Of a stretch of DNA of 10,038 bases, positions 1-5,737 are shown in pieces. A program made the translations under genes and the position numbers. Every line of letters starts with the position of its first letter. The first letter of the stretch is position 1. Location of the stretch: positions 1 to 10,038 of the forward strand of contig JAILRR010000005.1 in assembly GCA_024698065.1 (NCBI GenBank). Reading direction: 5' to 3'. The notes beneath the pieces were generated by a model that saw only the letters and a program-made list of their open reading frames with translations, did no database searches and had not been told where the DNA came from. This DNA is from Bacilli bacterium (GTDB taxonomy: Bacteria > Bacillota_I > Bacilli_A > RFN20 > CAG-826).

Positions 1-1
1 T

Positions 2-634
2 ACCAAGAGACTCAAAGATCTCGAGGCCATGCAGGAAGATGGTTCCTTCGACAAGCTTCCAAAGAAAGAAGTCGCCATCCTTCGCAAAGAGTTAGAGAAA
101 CTTTCCCGTAACCTCGAAGGTGTCAAAGAAATGCGCCGTGCCCCACAGGCCATCATCATCGATGACCCAACCCTCGAGCACAACGCCATCGCCGAAGCCC
201 GCAAGCTCGGCATCCCAACTTTCGCTATCGTTGATACCAATGATGACCCCGAGGTTGTCGATTTCCCAATCCCATCCAACAACGATGGTTCCAACGCCCT
301 CAAGCTTTTGATCGGCACCCTTGCTGATGCCATCGTTGAAGCCAAAGGCGGTATCACCGAATACGCTTACACCAAAGACGAAGGCGAAGAGGCTACCATG
401 AAGGATGCCATCCGCAGCGCCGACGCCGCCAACGAAGCCCGCAAGGCCGCCATCCGTGCCCAGCGTGCTGAGCGTGAAGAACGCTACAAGAAGATGCAGG
501 CTGAGAGAGCCGCTCGTTTCGCCGCCAGACGTGGTGAGAAAGCCGCTGCCGCAGCCGAGGCCCCAAAAGCTGAAGAGAAGCCAGCCGTAGAAGCTGCTGC
601 TCCAGCCGAAGCCAAAGAAGAAGCCAAAGCCTAA
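2..634 (+). CDS. rpsB: 30S ribosomal protein S2, 3' part (5' end outside window)
   Basis: Structural protein of the small ribosomal subunit. The reading frame is open from base 2, so the start lies upstream; 210 codons are visible. The S2 family is recognised from TKRLKDLEAMQEDGSFD, then LPKKE, the region AIAEARKLGIPTFAIVDTND, and IPSNNDGSNALKLL followed by LADAIVEAKGG. This is the usual C-terminal half of S2. After that core come about 95 further residues: a charged, probably helical stretch rich in Arg, Glu and Ala (for example EREERYKKMQAERAARF), then an Ala/Glu/Lys/Pro tail ending EAKEEAKA. The tail is longer than in Bacillus-type S2, which stops soon after the core; this comparison is from memory. 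Codons are strongly C-ending, as expected of a highly expressed gene. tsf follows 24 nt downstream, the usual rpsB-tsf pair. Confidence 0.97.
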   Translation, partial: TKRLKDLEAMQEDGSFDKLPKKEVAILRKELEKLSRNLEGVKEMRRAPQAIIIDDPTLEHNAIAEARKLGIPTFAIVDTNDDPEVVDFPIPSNNDGSNALKLLIGTLADAIVEAKGGITEYAYTKDEGEEATMKDAIRSADAANEARKAAIRAQRAEREERYKKMQAERAARFAARRGEKAAAAAEAPKAEEKPAVEAAAPAEAKEEAKA

Positions 635-658
635 ATCAAACATAAAGGAGTTAACACA

Positions 659-1501
659 ATGGCAGAACAAAGCAAAATTGAAGCTATCAAGTCCCTCAAG
701 GAGCGCACTGGCGCTGGCATGATGGACTGCAAGAGAGCTCTCGAAGATAACGATTACGACATCGAAAAAGCGATCGACGTCCTCCGCGAGAAGGGCATCG
801 TCAAAGCCGCCAAGCGTGCTAACAGAACCGCCGCCGAAGGCTTAGCCGTTATCAAAACCTGCGATAGTTGTGGCAAAGCCGCCATCATCGAGGTCAACTG
901 CGAAACCGACTTCGTCAGCGCTACCGACAAGTTCCACGCTTTCGGTGAAGGTGCCGCTGAATTCGTTCTTAAGAACGAGCCAGCCACCATTGAAGAAGCT
1001 CAGGCCGGCGTTAAGGATCTCCAAGACGCTACCGCCCTTGCTACCGGTGAGAAACTTGTCTTCCGTCGCTACAAGGTCATCAAGAAAGCCGAAGGCCAGG
1101 GATTTGGCACCTACATCCACATGGGCGGAAAGATTGGTGTCGTCGTCATCCTTGAGAAAGAGGATGCCGAATTAGCCAACCAGATGGCTATGCACATCGC
1201 CGCCAACAATCCTCTCTACCTCGCCCTCGAAGACGTTCCAGCCGCCGAGAGAGAAAGAGAGCAGAAGATCGCCGAGACCGAAGTCGCTAATGACGAGAAA
1301 CTCGCCAACAAGCCAGAACAGGTCAAAGCTCAGATCGCTCAGCGCAAAGTCGACAAGGTTCTTTCGCAGAGCTGCCTCACCTTCCAGAAATGGTTGCTCG
1401 ACGAATCCAAGACCGTTAGCCAGCTCCTTAGCGAGAAGGGCAACAAAGTCATCTCCTTCACCCGTTATCAGGTTGGCGATGGCGTTGAAGCCGCTGCCTA
1501 A
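659..1501 (+). CDS. tsf: Translation elongation factor Ts
   Basis: EF-Ts is the cytoplasmic guanine-nucleotide exchange factor that releases GDP from EF-Tu. The 280-residue protein has the N-terminal UBA-like region with LKERTGAGMMDCKRAL (residues 13-28) and the core signature NCETDFV (80-86), which includes the TDF residues that contact EF-Tu. The C-terminal end, QVGDGVEAAA, resembles the usual family ending. The ATG at 659 is supported by AAAGGAG at 644-650, 8 nt upstream, and by N-terminal alignment with the family. The length is normal for Firmicutes. A small oddity is CDSCGK at residues 68-73, a Cys-x-x-Cys just before the conserved core strand, where relatives usually have a short non-Cys turn. 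The gene is probably co-transcribed with rpsB and is followed by a strong terminator. Confidence 0.98.
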   Translation: MAEQSKIEAIKSLKERTGAGMMDCKRALEDNDYDIEKAIDVLREKGIVKAAKRANRTAAEGLAVIKTCDSCGKAAIIEVNCETDFVSATDKFHAFGEGAAEFVLKNEPATIEEAQAGVKDLQDATALATGEKLVFRRYKVIKKAEGQGFGTYIHMGGKIGVVVILEKEDAELANQMAMHIAANNPLYLALEDVPAAEREREQKIAETEVANDEKLANKPEQVKAQIAQRKVDKVLSQSCLTFQKWLLDESKTVSQLLSEKGNKVISFTRYQVGDGVEAAA

Positions 1502-1523
1502 TCTTCTTAATCGATTAGAAATC

Positions 1524-1551
1524 AAGTCCTCATTACATGGGGACTTTTTTC
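1524..1551 (+). terminator. Rho-independent terminator after rpsB-tsf
   Basis: The arm AAGTCCTCAT (1524-1533) pairs with ATGGGGACTT (1537-1546). This gives a 10-bp stem with one U-G wobble and a three-base loop, running directly into TTTTTTC. It starts 22 nt after the tsf stop codon and separates rpsB-tsf from pyrH-frr. Confidence 0.9.
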
Positions 1552-1587
1552 TTATAAAAAGTAGTCGCTCATAAGCGTTCTTCTTTG

Positions 1588-1593
1588 TATAAT
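1588..1593 (+). promoter_or_regulatory. -10 box of the pyrH promoter, predicting a near-leaderless mRNA
   Basis: A perfect TATAAT lies just downstream of the tsf terminator and ends 9 nt before the pyrH ATG at 1603. Usual spacing puts the start site near A1600, leaving a leader of about 3 nt. No Shine-Dalgarno is visible before the ATG. The -35 position (about 1565-1570, TCGCTC) matches TTGACA poorly, and there is no TG extended -10 in the right register. Confidence 0.7.
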
Positions 1594-1602
1594 AAGTCCA
1601 GT

Positions 1603-2325
1603 ATGAAACCTATATATAAAAGAGTAATTATCAAACTCTCCGGAGAGGCCCTTGCCGACCAGGAGAATCATTCTATTTACGACAGGTCTAAACTTCAGAA
1701 AATCGCTAACACAATCAAGAAAGTAGCGGATACTGGAGTTCAGATTGGTATCGTCGTCGGCGCTGGAAATATCTGGCGTGGAAAACTTGCCGACACCGTT
1801 GGCATCGATCATTCGACCGCTGACTACATGGGCATGCTTGGCACCATTATGAATGGCCTTGCCATCCAGAGTGCTTGCGAAGAAAAAGGTCTCGACACCA
1901 GAGTCGCTAGCGCTATCAACGTCCCACAGGTCTGCGAACCTTATATCCGTAGAAAAGCCATCCATCATCTCAATAAGAACTGCGTCGTCATCTTCGCTGG
2001 TGGAACTGGAAACCCATTCTTCACCACCGATAGCAACGCCGCTCTCAAAGCTCTTGATTGTGATGCCGACGCCATCCTTATGGGCAAGAACAATGTCGAA
2101 GGCGTTTATGACTCTGACCCTCGCACCAACCCAAATGCGAAGCTCATTAGAAAGTTAACCTTCCAGGAGACCGTTGAGAAACAGCTTCAGGTCATGGATC
2201 TCACAGCGGTGGCCCAATTAGAGAAGACCAAAATCAAAATCCACGTATTCAATATGGAAGATCCAGAGAACATCTTGAAAGTTCTTATGGGCGAAGAAAT
2301 CGGTAGTGTCATATCGGAGGAATAA
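1603..2325 (+). CDS. pyrH: UMP kinase (uridylate kinase)
   Basis: PyrH phosphorylates UMP to UDP using ATP. It is a cytoplasmic, usually hexameric enzyme of the amino-acid-kinase fold in pyrimidine nucleotide synthesis. From ATG 1603 it encodes 240 residues, the normal family length. It shows MKPIYKRVIIKLSGEAL at the N-terminus (the KLSGE phosphate loop), GAGNIWRG (usually GGGNIFRG), DYMGMLGTIMNGLAIQ, EPYIRRKAIHHL, FAGGTGNPFFTTDSNAAL and GVYDSDPR, all family hallmarks. I chose 1603 because the conserved N-terminus begins there. An in-frame TTG at 1585 overlaps the -10 box and adds residues foreign to the family. The C-terminal codons overlap the frr Shine-Dalgarno, and frr starts 3 nt after the stop, so the two are co-transcribed. 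There is no Shine-Dalgarno in front of the gene; see the -10 box at 1588. Confidence 0.97.
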   Translation: MKPIYKRVIIKLSGEALADQENHSIYDRSKLQKIANTIKKVADTGVQIGIVVGAGNIWRGKLADTVGIDHSTADYMGMLGTIMNGLAIQSACEEKGLDTRVASAINVPQVCEPYIRRKAIHHLNKNCVVIFAGGTGNPFFTTDSNAALKALDCDADAILMGKNNVEGVYDSDPRTNPNAKLIRKLTFQETVEKQLQVMDLTAVAQLEKTKIKIHVFNMEDPENILKVLMGEEIGSVISEE

Positions 2326-2328
2326 CAC

Positions 2329-2874
2329 ATGGAACCAATTGTAACCGAATGCAAAGAACAGATGGAGAAATCCGTCAGAAGCCTTAACGATAACTTTGGC
2401 AAACTTAGAAGTGCCCAAGCCAATCCTTCCGTTCTCAATGGAATCAAGGCTGACTACTATGGTGACAAGATTGCCATCACCGACATCTGCTCAATCACCA
2501 AACCAGAGCCAAGACAGCTCGTTGTCAAACCTTATTCGAGTGAAGACCTTAAGTCTGTTGCCACGGCTATCACGGCTGCAAATATCGGTATCAACCCGCA
2601 GGTCGAAGCTGACCTCGTCCGTCTAATCTTCCCAGCTATGACAGAGGATAACCGTAAGGCTACCGTCAAGCAGGCTAAAGGTTTCGCGGAAGACACGAAG
2701 GTCGCCGTCAGAAACATCAGACGCGATTATCTCGCCATGATCAAAGAGGACGATTCAATGTCCGACGATTTCCGCGAGAGAGTTGAAAAAGATCTCGAAA
2801 AAGTCGTTAACGATGTCATGAAATCCATCGATGACGCCTATGCTGCCAAAGAAAAAGAGATCATGACGATCTAA
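2329..2874 (+). CDS. frr: Ribosome recycling factor
   Basis: RRF acts with EF-G to split post-termination ribosomes. The 181-residue length is close to the usual 185. Visible family features are the N-terminal helix with LRSAQANPSVLNGIKADYYG (residues 26-45), the region KPEPRQLVVKPY, GINPQVEADLVRL, FPAMTEDNRKATVKQAK and the C-terminal helical signature VAVRNIRRDY, ending KEKEIMTI. In many relatives the first motif reads RTGRANP; here it is RSAQANP, so one usually basic position is Gln. The ATG at 2329 has a strong GGAGGA at 2316-2321, 7 nt upstream, lying in the last pyrH codons and suggesting translational coupling. A terminator follows 15 nt after the stop. uppS, the usual next gene, is separated from it by a minus-strand gene. 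Confidence 0.97.
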   Translation: MEPIVTECKEQMEKSVRSLNDNFGKLRSAQANPSVLNGIKADYYGDKIAITDICSITKPEPRQLVVKPYSSEDLKSVATAITAANIGINPQVEADLVRLIFPAMTEDNRKATVKQAKGFAEDTKVAVRNIRRDYLAMIKEDDSMSDDFRERVEKDLEKVVNDVMKSIDDAYAAKEKEIMTI

Positions 2875-2889
2875 CCTCTAAAACAAATG

Positions 2890-2918
2890 AAATCCCCTGA
2901 ATTTGCAGGGGATTTTTT
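2890..2918 (+). terminator. Intrinsic terminator between convergent frr and LRR genes, probably bidirectional
   Basis: ATCCCCTG (2892-2899) pairs with CAGGGGAT (2906-2913) around a six-base loop, and the stem is extended by flanking A/T pairs. A T-run follows on the plus strand (2913-2918). On the minus strand the same stem is followed by the T-rich ATTTCATTTGTTTT, so it could also end the gene at 2934-3830, whose stop codon is only 16 nt away. Confidence 0.9.
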
Positions 2919-2933
2919 GTTGTTTGGTTATTT

Positions 2934-3830
2934 CTACTTGATGTAGATGTAGGGGTTCTCTCGCTCTTGGAGGAGCTGGATGTAGCACTCGCTTAAGCCT
3001 TCATCCCATCCTTCTTCTTTGGTTACCGCATTCCATTGCGAACGTGTGCCGTTAAAATTGATGTAGCCCATATTGCAGCCCTTGAAAACATTCGCGCCAA
3101 TTTTGGCCAAGGAATTTGAAAGGGTTATTTCGGTCAAGGATGAACAGCCTTCAAAAGCGGATTCCCCAAGTGTGCTTAGGTTGTTGGCTAAAGTGACTTG
3201 AGTCAAAGCTGTGTCGCCATAGAAAGCGTGGTGACCGATATCTTGTTTGCCAGCAGGGGCGCTTCTGAATTCGACTTTCTTAAGAGCGGGCAAATTGGCG
3301 AAGACATAGCTCCCGATATTCTTATAAAAGGATTGAGCGTATATCGCAGCGATGTTTTCCTGATAGTCATTAAAAATGCTGTTTTCGCCATTGGATGTGG
3401 AGATGGATTGAACCGGTGCTTTTAATTCGCCCTCGCCATGGACGGAAGGCAGAACGTAAGTGACTGCTTTTGAATAACTGCTAACCTTAGTTATTTCGTA
3501 ATAAAGGTTCTCAGCATTGTCCTTTTTGGCTTCAAACGTGGTTAAGTTCTCGCCGATGAATTTGTCGTCTTTATCATAGAAACCAGGAAGGTCTTTATTC
3601 CAATCAAAATAATAGTAGACGGGGTGGTTGGCTCTAGCCTCATCGTTGATTGTGCCAGCGATGATGATGGTCGTTAGGGCCGCTACCAAAAAGACACCGA
3701 TCGATCCGAATATCCAAGTTGCCTTCTTTTCTTTAAGAGACATCTTTTTGGATTCCGTCTGGGTTTTGTCAAGGATTTCTACGGATTCTTCGACATTTTC
3801 TGTCTCGATTACGGTTTCTTTTTCTTCCAT
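2934..3830 (-). CDS. Membrane-anchored BspA-like leucine-rich-repeat surface protein, function unknown
   Basis: The protein has 298 residues. An acidic and polar N-terminal segment (1-30) and a basic patch (SLKEKK, 31-36) precede one hydrophobic helix (about 39-60), giving a probable N-in, C-out single-pass anchor with no cleavable signal or lipobox. The outside part (about 61-165) is Tyr- and Asp-rich and I do not recognise it. Residues 170-260 carry short LRR_5/BspA-like repeats: IGSYVFANLPALKKVEF, then IGHHAFYGDTALTQVTL, LGESAFEGCSSLTEITL and IGANVFKGCNMGYINF. After these comes GTRSQWNAV, a module that often closes such repeat proteins. BspA-like domains are generally surface ligand-binding or adhesion modules; the ligand here is unknown. 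The gene lies alone, convergent to frr and divergent from uppS, and interrupts the usual frr-uppS adjacency. There is no Shine-Dalgarno before the ATG. Confidence 0.85.
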   Translation of the reverse strand: MEEKETVIETENVEESVEILDKTQTESKKMSLKEKKATWIFGSIGVFLVAALTTIIIAGTINDEARANHPVYYYFDWNKDLPGFYDKDDKFIGENLTTFEAKKDNAENLYYEITKVSSYSKAVTYVLPSVHGEGELKAPVQSISTSNGENSIFNDYQENIAAIYAQSFYKNIGSYVFANLPALKKVEFRSAPAGKQDIGHHAFYGDTALTQVTLANNLSTLGESAFEGCSSLTEITLSNSLAKIGANVFKGCNMGYINFNGTRSQWNAVTKEEGWDEGLSECYIQLLQERENPYIYIK

Positions 3831-3840
3831 AAGTGAGACT

Positions 3841-3846
3841 ATTTTA
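3841..3846 (-). promoter_or_regulatory. -10 box of the LRR gene promoter, predicting a near-leaderless mRNA
   Basis: Read on the minus strand, TAAAAT ends 10 nt before the ATG at 3830. Usual spacing puts the start site about 4 nt before the ATG. No Shine-Dalgarno is present; the nearest GAGG lies upstream of the -10 box, too far from the ATG to act. No convincing -35 was found at 16-18 nt spacing. The match is weaker than those of pyrH and uppS. Confidence 0.5.
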
Positions 3847-3884
3847 GCCTCATTCAGTTCTTAATGCACTTTTTTCAATCAGGG

Positions 3885-3920
3885 GTAAGCGAAAGGAAAA
3901 TTTCCTTTCTTTGTGCTTAC
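3885..3920. promoter_or_regulatory. Inverted repeat in the divergent LRR/uppS promoter region
   Basis: GAAAGGAAA (3891-3899) and TTTCCTTTC (3901-3909) form a perfect inverted repeat around one base. Outer arms GTAAGC (3885-3890) and GCTTAC (3915-3920) are also complementary, separated from the inner arms by five unpaired bases on the right side only. The centre lies about 47 bp from the uppS -10 box and 54 bp from the LRR gene -10 box, outside both core promoters. This fits a shared regulator site or a cruciform. It is less likely a terminator, because no strong T-run follows on either strand. Confidence 0.45.
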
Positions 3921-3946
3921 GTATTTTCTAGAACACCAAATCGTTT

Positions 3947-3952
3947 TATAAT
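3947..3952 (+). promoter_or_regulatory. -10 box of the uppS operon promoter, predicting a leaderless mRNA
   Basis: A perfect TATAAT ends 8 nt before the uppS ATG at 3961. Usual -10 to start-site spacing places transcription start at about A3960 or at the A of the ATG itself. There is no Shine-Dalgarno between. The best -35 position at 17 nt spacing (3924-3929, TTTTCT) matches only three of six consensus bases. Confidence 0.7.
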
Positions 3953-3960
3953 TTCACTCA

Positions 3961-4689
3961 ATGAGTGAAGAATTTGTTTTAAAAAAGAAGCTTGATCATG
4001 TGGCTTTCATCATGGACGGAAATGGCCGTTGGGCCAACCTCCGCGGTTTGCCTCGCCACCTTGGTCACAAAGAAGCCTGCAAACGTTTGATTGAGATTTA
4101 CGATCTCTGTCGTGAGTTCAAGATCAAATACGCGAGCTTCTATGCTTTTTCGACTGAAAACTGGAATCGTCCACAGGATGAGATCGATCATCTCATGGAC
4201 TATCTTGAAGAATTCTTCCATCGCGAGATTGATTACATCATCAAGACTGGTGGCAGAGTAGTCATCTCCGGAGACCTTGGCCGTATCAGAGAACAAACTA
4301 GGAAAGTCTGCTACGAGGCAATCGAACAGACGAAGAACAACGACTCATTCGTTTTCAATGTTTGCCTTAATTACGGTGGTCGGGATGAGATTGTCAGAGC
4401 CACAAAGAAATTTGCTGAAGCTTACAAGAATGGCGAGGCCAAGTTAGAAGACCTTGATGACGTCTCTTTCAAAAACTACCTTTGGCACCCAGAGATGCCT
4501 GATGTCGATTTGATGATCAGGACGAGTGGTGAACAAAGACTATCGAACTACATGCTTTACGAGAACGCTTATGCGGAATTTGTCTTCACCGACGTTAAAT
4601 GGCCTGATTTCCGCCGCAAAGCCTTCATCGATTGCTTAAAAGAATACCAAAACAGAAACCGCCGCTACGGAGGACTCAAGAATGAATAA
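3961..4689 (+). CDS. uppS: Isoprenyl transferase (undecaprenyl diphosphate synthase, cis-prenyltransferase)
   Basis: UppS condenses farnesyl diphosphate with isopentenyl diphosphate units in the cis configuration. The usual product is the C55 carrier lipid for peptidoglycan; exact chain length cannot be read here. The protein has 242 residues, the normal length. Family motifs in order are MDGNGRWA (18-25, with catalytic Asp19), GH after RHL, FSTENWNRP, FNVCLNYGGRDEI and DLMIRTSGEQRLSNYMLYE near the end, then DVKWPDF. The stretch MLYENAYAEFVF replaces the more usual LWQxAYxEFYF. The ATG at 3961 gives the conserved N-terminal length and lies 8 nt after a TATAAT, with no Shine-Dalgarno, so translation is probably from a leaderless mRNA. 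The gene opens a dense operon and overlaps cdsA by 8 nt. Confidence 0.96.
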   Translation: MSEEFVLKKKLDHVAFIMDGNGRWANLRGLPRHLGHKEACKRLIEIYDLCREFKIKYASFYAFSTENWNRPQDEIDHLMDYLEEFFHREIDYIIKTGGRVVISGDLGRIREQTRKVCYEAIEQTKNNDSFVFNVCLNYGGRDEIVRATKKFAEAYKNGEAKLEDLDDVSFKNYLWHPEMPDVDLMIRTSGEQRLSNYMLYENAYAEFVFTDVKWPDFRRKAFIDCLKEYQNRNRRYGGLKNE

Positions 4690-5731
4690 AATCGGAAACA
4701 TCGAAATCAACACACCCCCAGAGGGATACAAGAGTTCTCTTAAGAGCCGTGTCATCGTCGCCCTCATTCTTTTTGTGACCGCTGTCCCAACCTTCATCCT
4801 TGGCGGTTGGTATTACTTCTTTGCCGTCATGGCTTTCTTGGTCCTCGCCATCGCCGAGGTCATCAAAGCTCCTCGAAAGAAATACAACTGGTTCGTCTAT
4901 GTTGCGACATACGCGATCATCCTTTCCTTCGTTTACTGGATGTTCTTCAAGGGGAACATGGCCGCTTACAAGGCGGATCCTGAGCACTTCGTTTTGTCTC
5001 TTGCGGATTATTACGAGGGGTTTGAAGTCTCTGTTATCGGTATCGCCGCCTCGTTGCTCGTTTACTGCGTTGTTGGAATCCTCGACAAAAACTTTGGGCT
5101 CGATGACGTTGCCTATTTCTTCTTCATGTCGTTGCTTCTTGGGCTTGGGTTCCAGTCTTTCTATTTCATCAGATATTTTCCAATCCAAATGGCCTATAAT
5201 GCCAAAGGTTCAATCACCTGGGGCGGTCTTCCATATAACAGCACCTTGGTTGAGAACGGTTTATTCAAATACCTTGGCTCGTTTGAGCTTCTTCTATTTG
5301 TCTTCGTTGGTCCTATCTTCAACGATATCGCCGCTTATTTCGGTGGTGTCTATTTCGGGAAACACAAGCTCAACGAAAGAATCTCTCCTAAGAAAACCTG
5401 GGAAGGCTTCTACTGGGGCCTCATCGTTGGCTTTGTCGTCACTGCCGCGTTTGGTTTGATTTTGGCTGCAACTGGCCATCCTATTCTTCCTTTCCTCACC
5501 ATCGACAAATGGTATTGGATTCTTCTTATCGCCCTTCTTGAACCTGTCTTTGCCACAATTGGCGATCTCTCTTTCAGCCTCATCAAACGTTATTACGACA
5601 TCAAGGACTATGGAAACATCCTTAGGGGCCATGGCGGCATCCTTGATCGTTGCGATAGCATCATCTTCTCAAGCATTGGGGCCGTCATCCTTCTCATTCT
5701 CATAAAGAACGGTTGGAACTTCTTGGTCTAA
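4682..5731 (+). CDS. cdsA: Phosphatidate cytidylyltransferase (CDP-diglyceride synthase)
   Basis: CdsA is a polytopic membrane enzyme that joins CTP and phosphatidic acid into CDP-diacylglycerol, the precursor of phosphatidylglycerol and related lipids. Recognisable parts are NDIAAYFGGVYFGKHKL (214-230), ERISPKKTWEG (232-242) and the C-terminal signature at 299-325 with SLIKR, KD, GHGG and DRCD. Several hydrophobic helices are visible (about 22-60, 70-90, 116-134, 143-165, 200-220, 243-263, 278-297, 326-342). At 349 residues it is longer than the roughly 270 of Bacillus CdsA; the extra length lies mostly in the N-terminal half (about 88-195). In the signature, the Pro of the usual LPGHGG is Arg315, and the residue after DR is Cys. 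GGAGGA at 4669-4674 sits 7 nt before the ATG, inside uppS. The gene ends with tandem in-frame stops TAA TAG. Confidence 0.94.
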   Translation: MNKIGNIEINTPPEGYKSSLKSRVIVALILFVTAVPTFILGGWYYFFAVMAFLVLAIAEVIKAPRKKYNWFVYVATYAIILSFVYWMFFKGNMAAYKADPEHFVLSLADYYEGFEVSVIGIAASLLVYCVVGILDKNFGLDDVAYFFFMSLLLGLGFQSFYFIRYFPIQMAYNAKGSITWGGLPYNSTLVENGLFKYLGSFELLLFVFVGPIFNDIAAYFGGVYFGKHKLNERISPKKTWEGFYWGLIVGFVVTAAFGLILAATGHPILPFLTIDKWYWILLIALLEPVFATIGDLSFSLIKRYYDIKDYGNILRGHGGILDRCDSIIFSSIGAVILLILIKNGWNFLV

Positions 5732-5737
5732 TAGTTT

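Noticed and set aside
92..670. A 192-codon open frame on the minus strand opposite rpsB
   Set aside because: It mirrors the strongly biased codons of rpsB, is low in complexity (Phe/Gly/Ser-rich) and matches no family I know; a shadow frame.
1552..1587. Short CGCT/AGCG inverted repeat near the pyrH -35 region (1566-1577)
   Set aside because: Only 4 bp per arm with a four-base loop; expected by chance.
1585..1605. Upstream TTG start for pyrH
   Set aside because: It overlaps the -10 box, has no ribosome site, and adds six residues not seen in UMP kinases; ATG 1603 matches the conserved N-terminus.
3885..3930. The divergent-region inverted repeat as a transcription terminator
   Set aside because: No plus-strand gene ends just upstream, and the following T-run is short and broken; a regulatory or cruciform role fits better, though unproven.
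4676..5188. A 170-codon minus-strand open frame opposite cdsA
   Set aside because: Highly charged shadow of the membrane protein on the plus strand, without ribosome site or family features.
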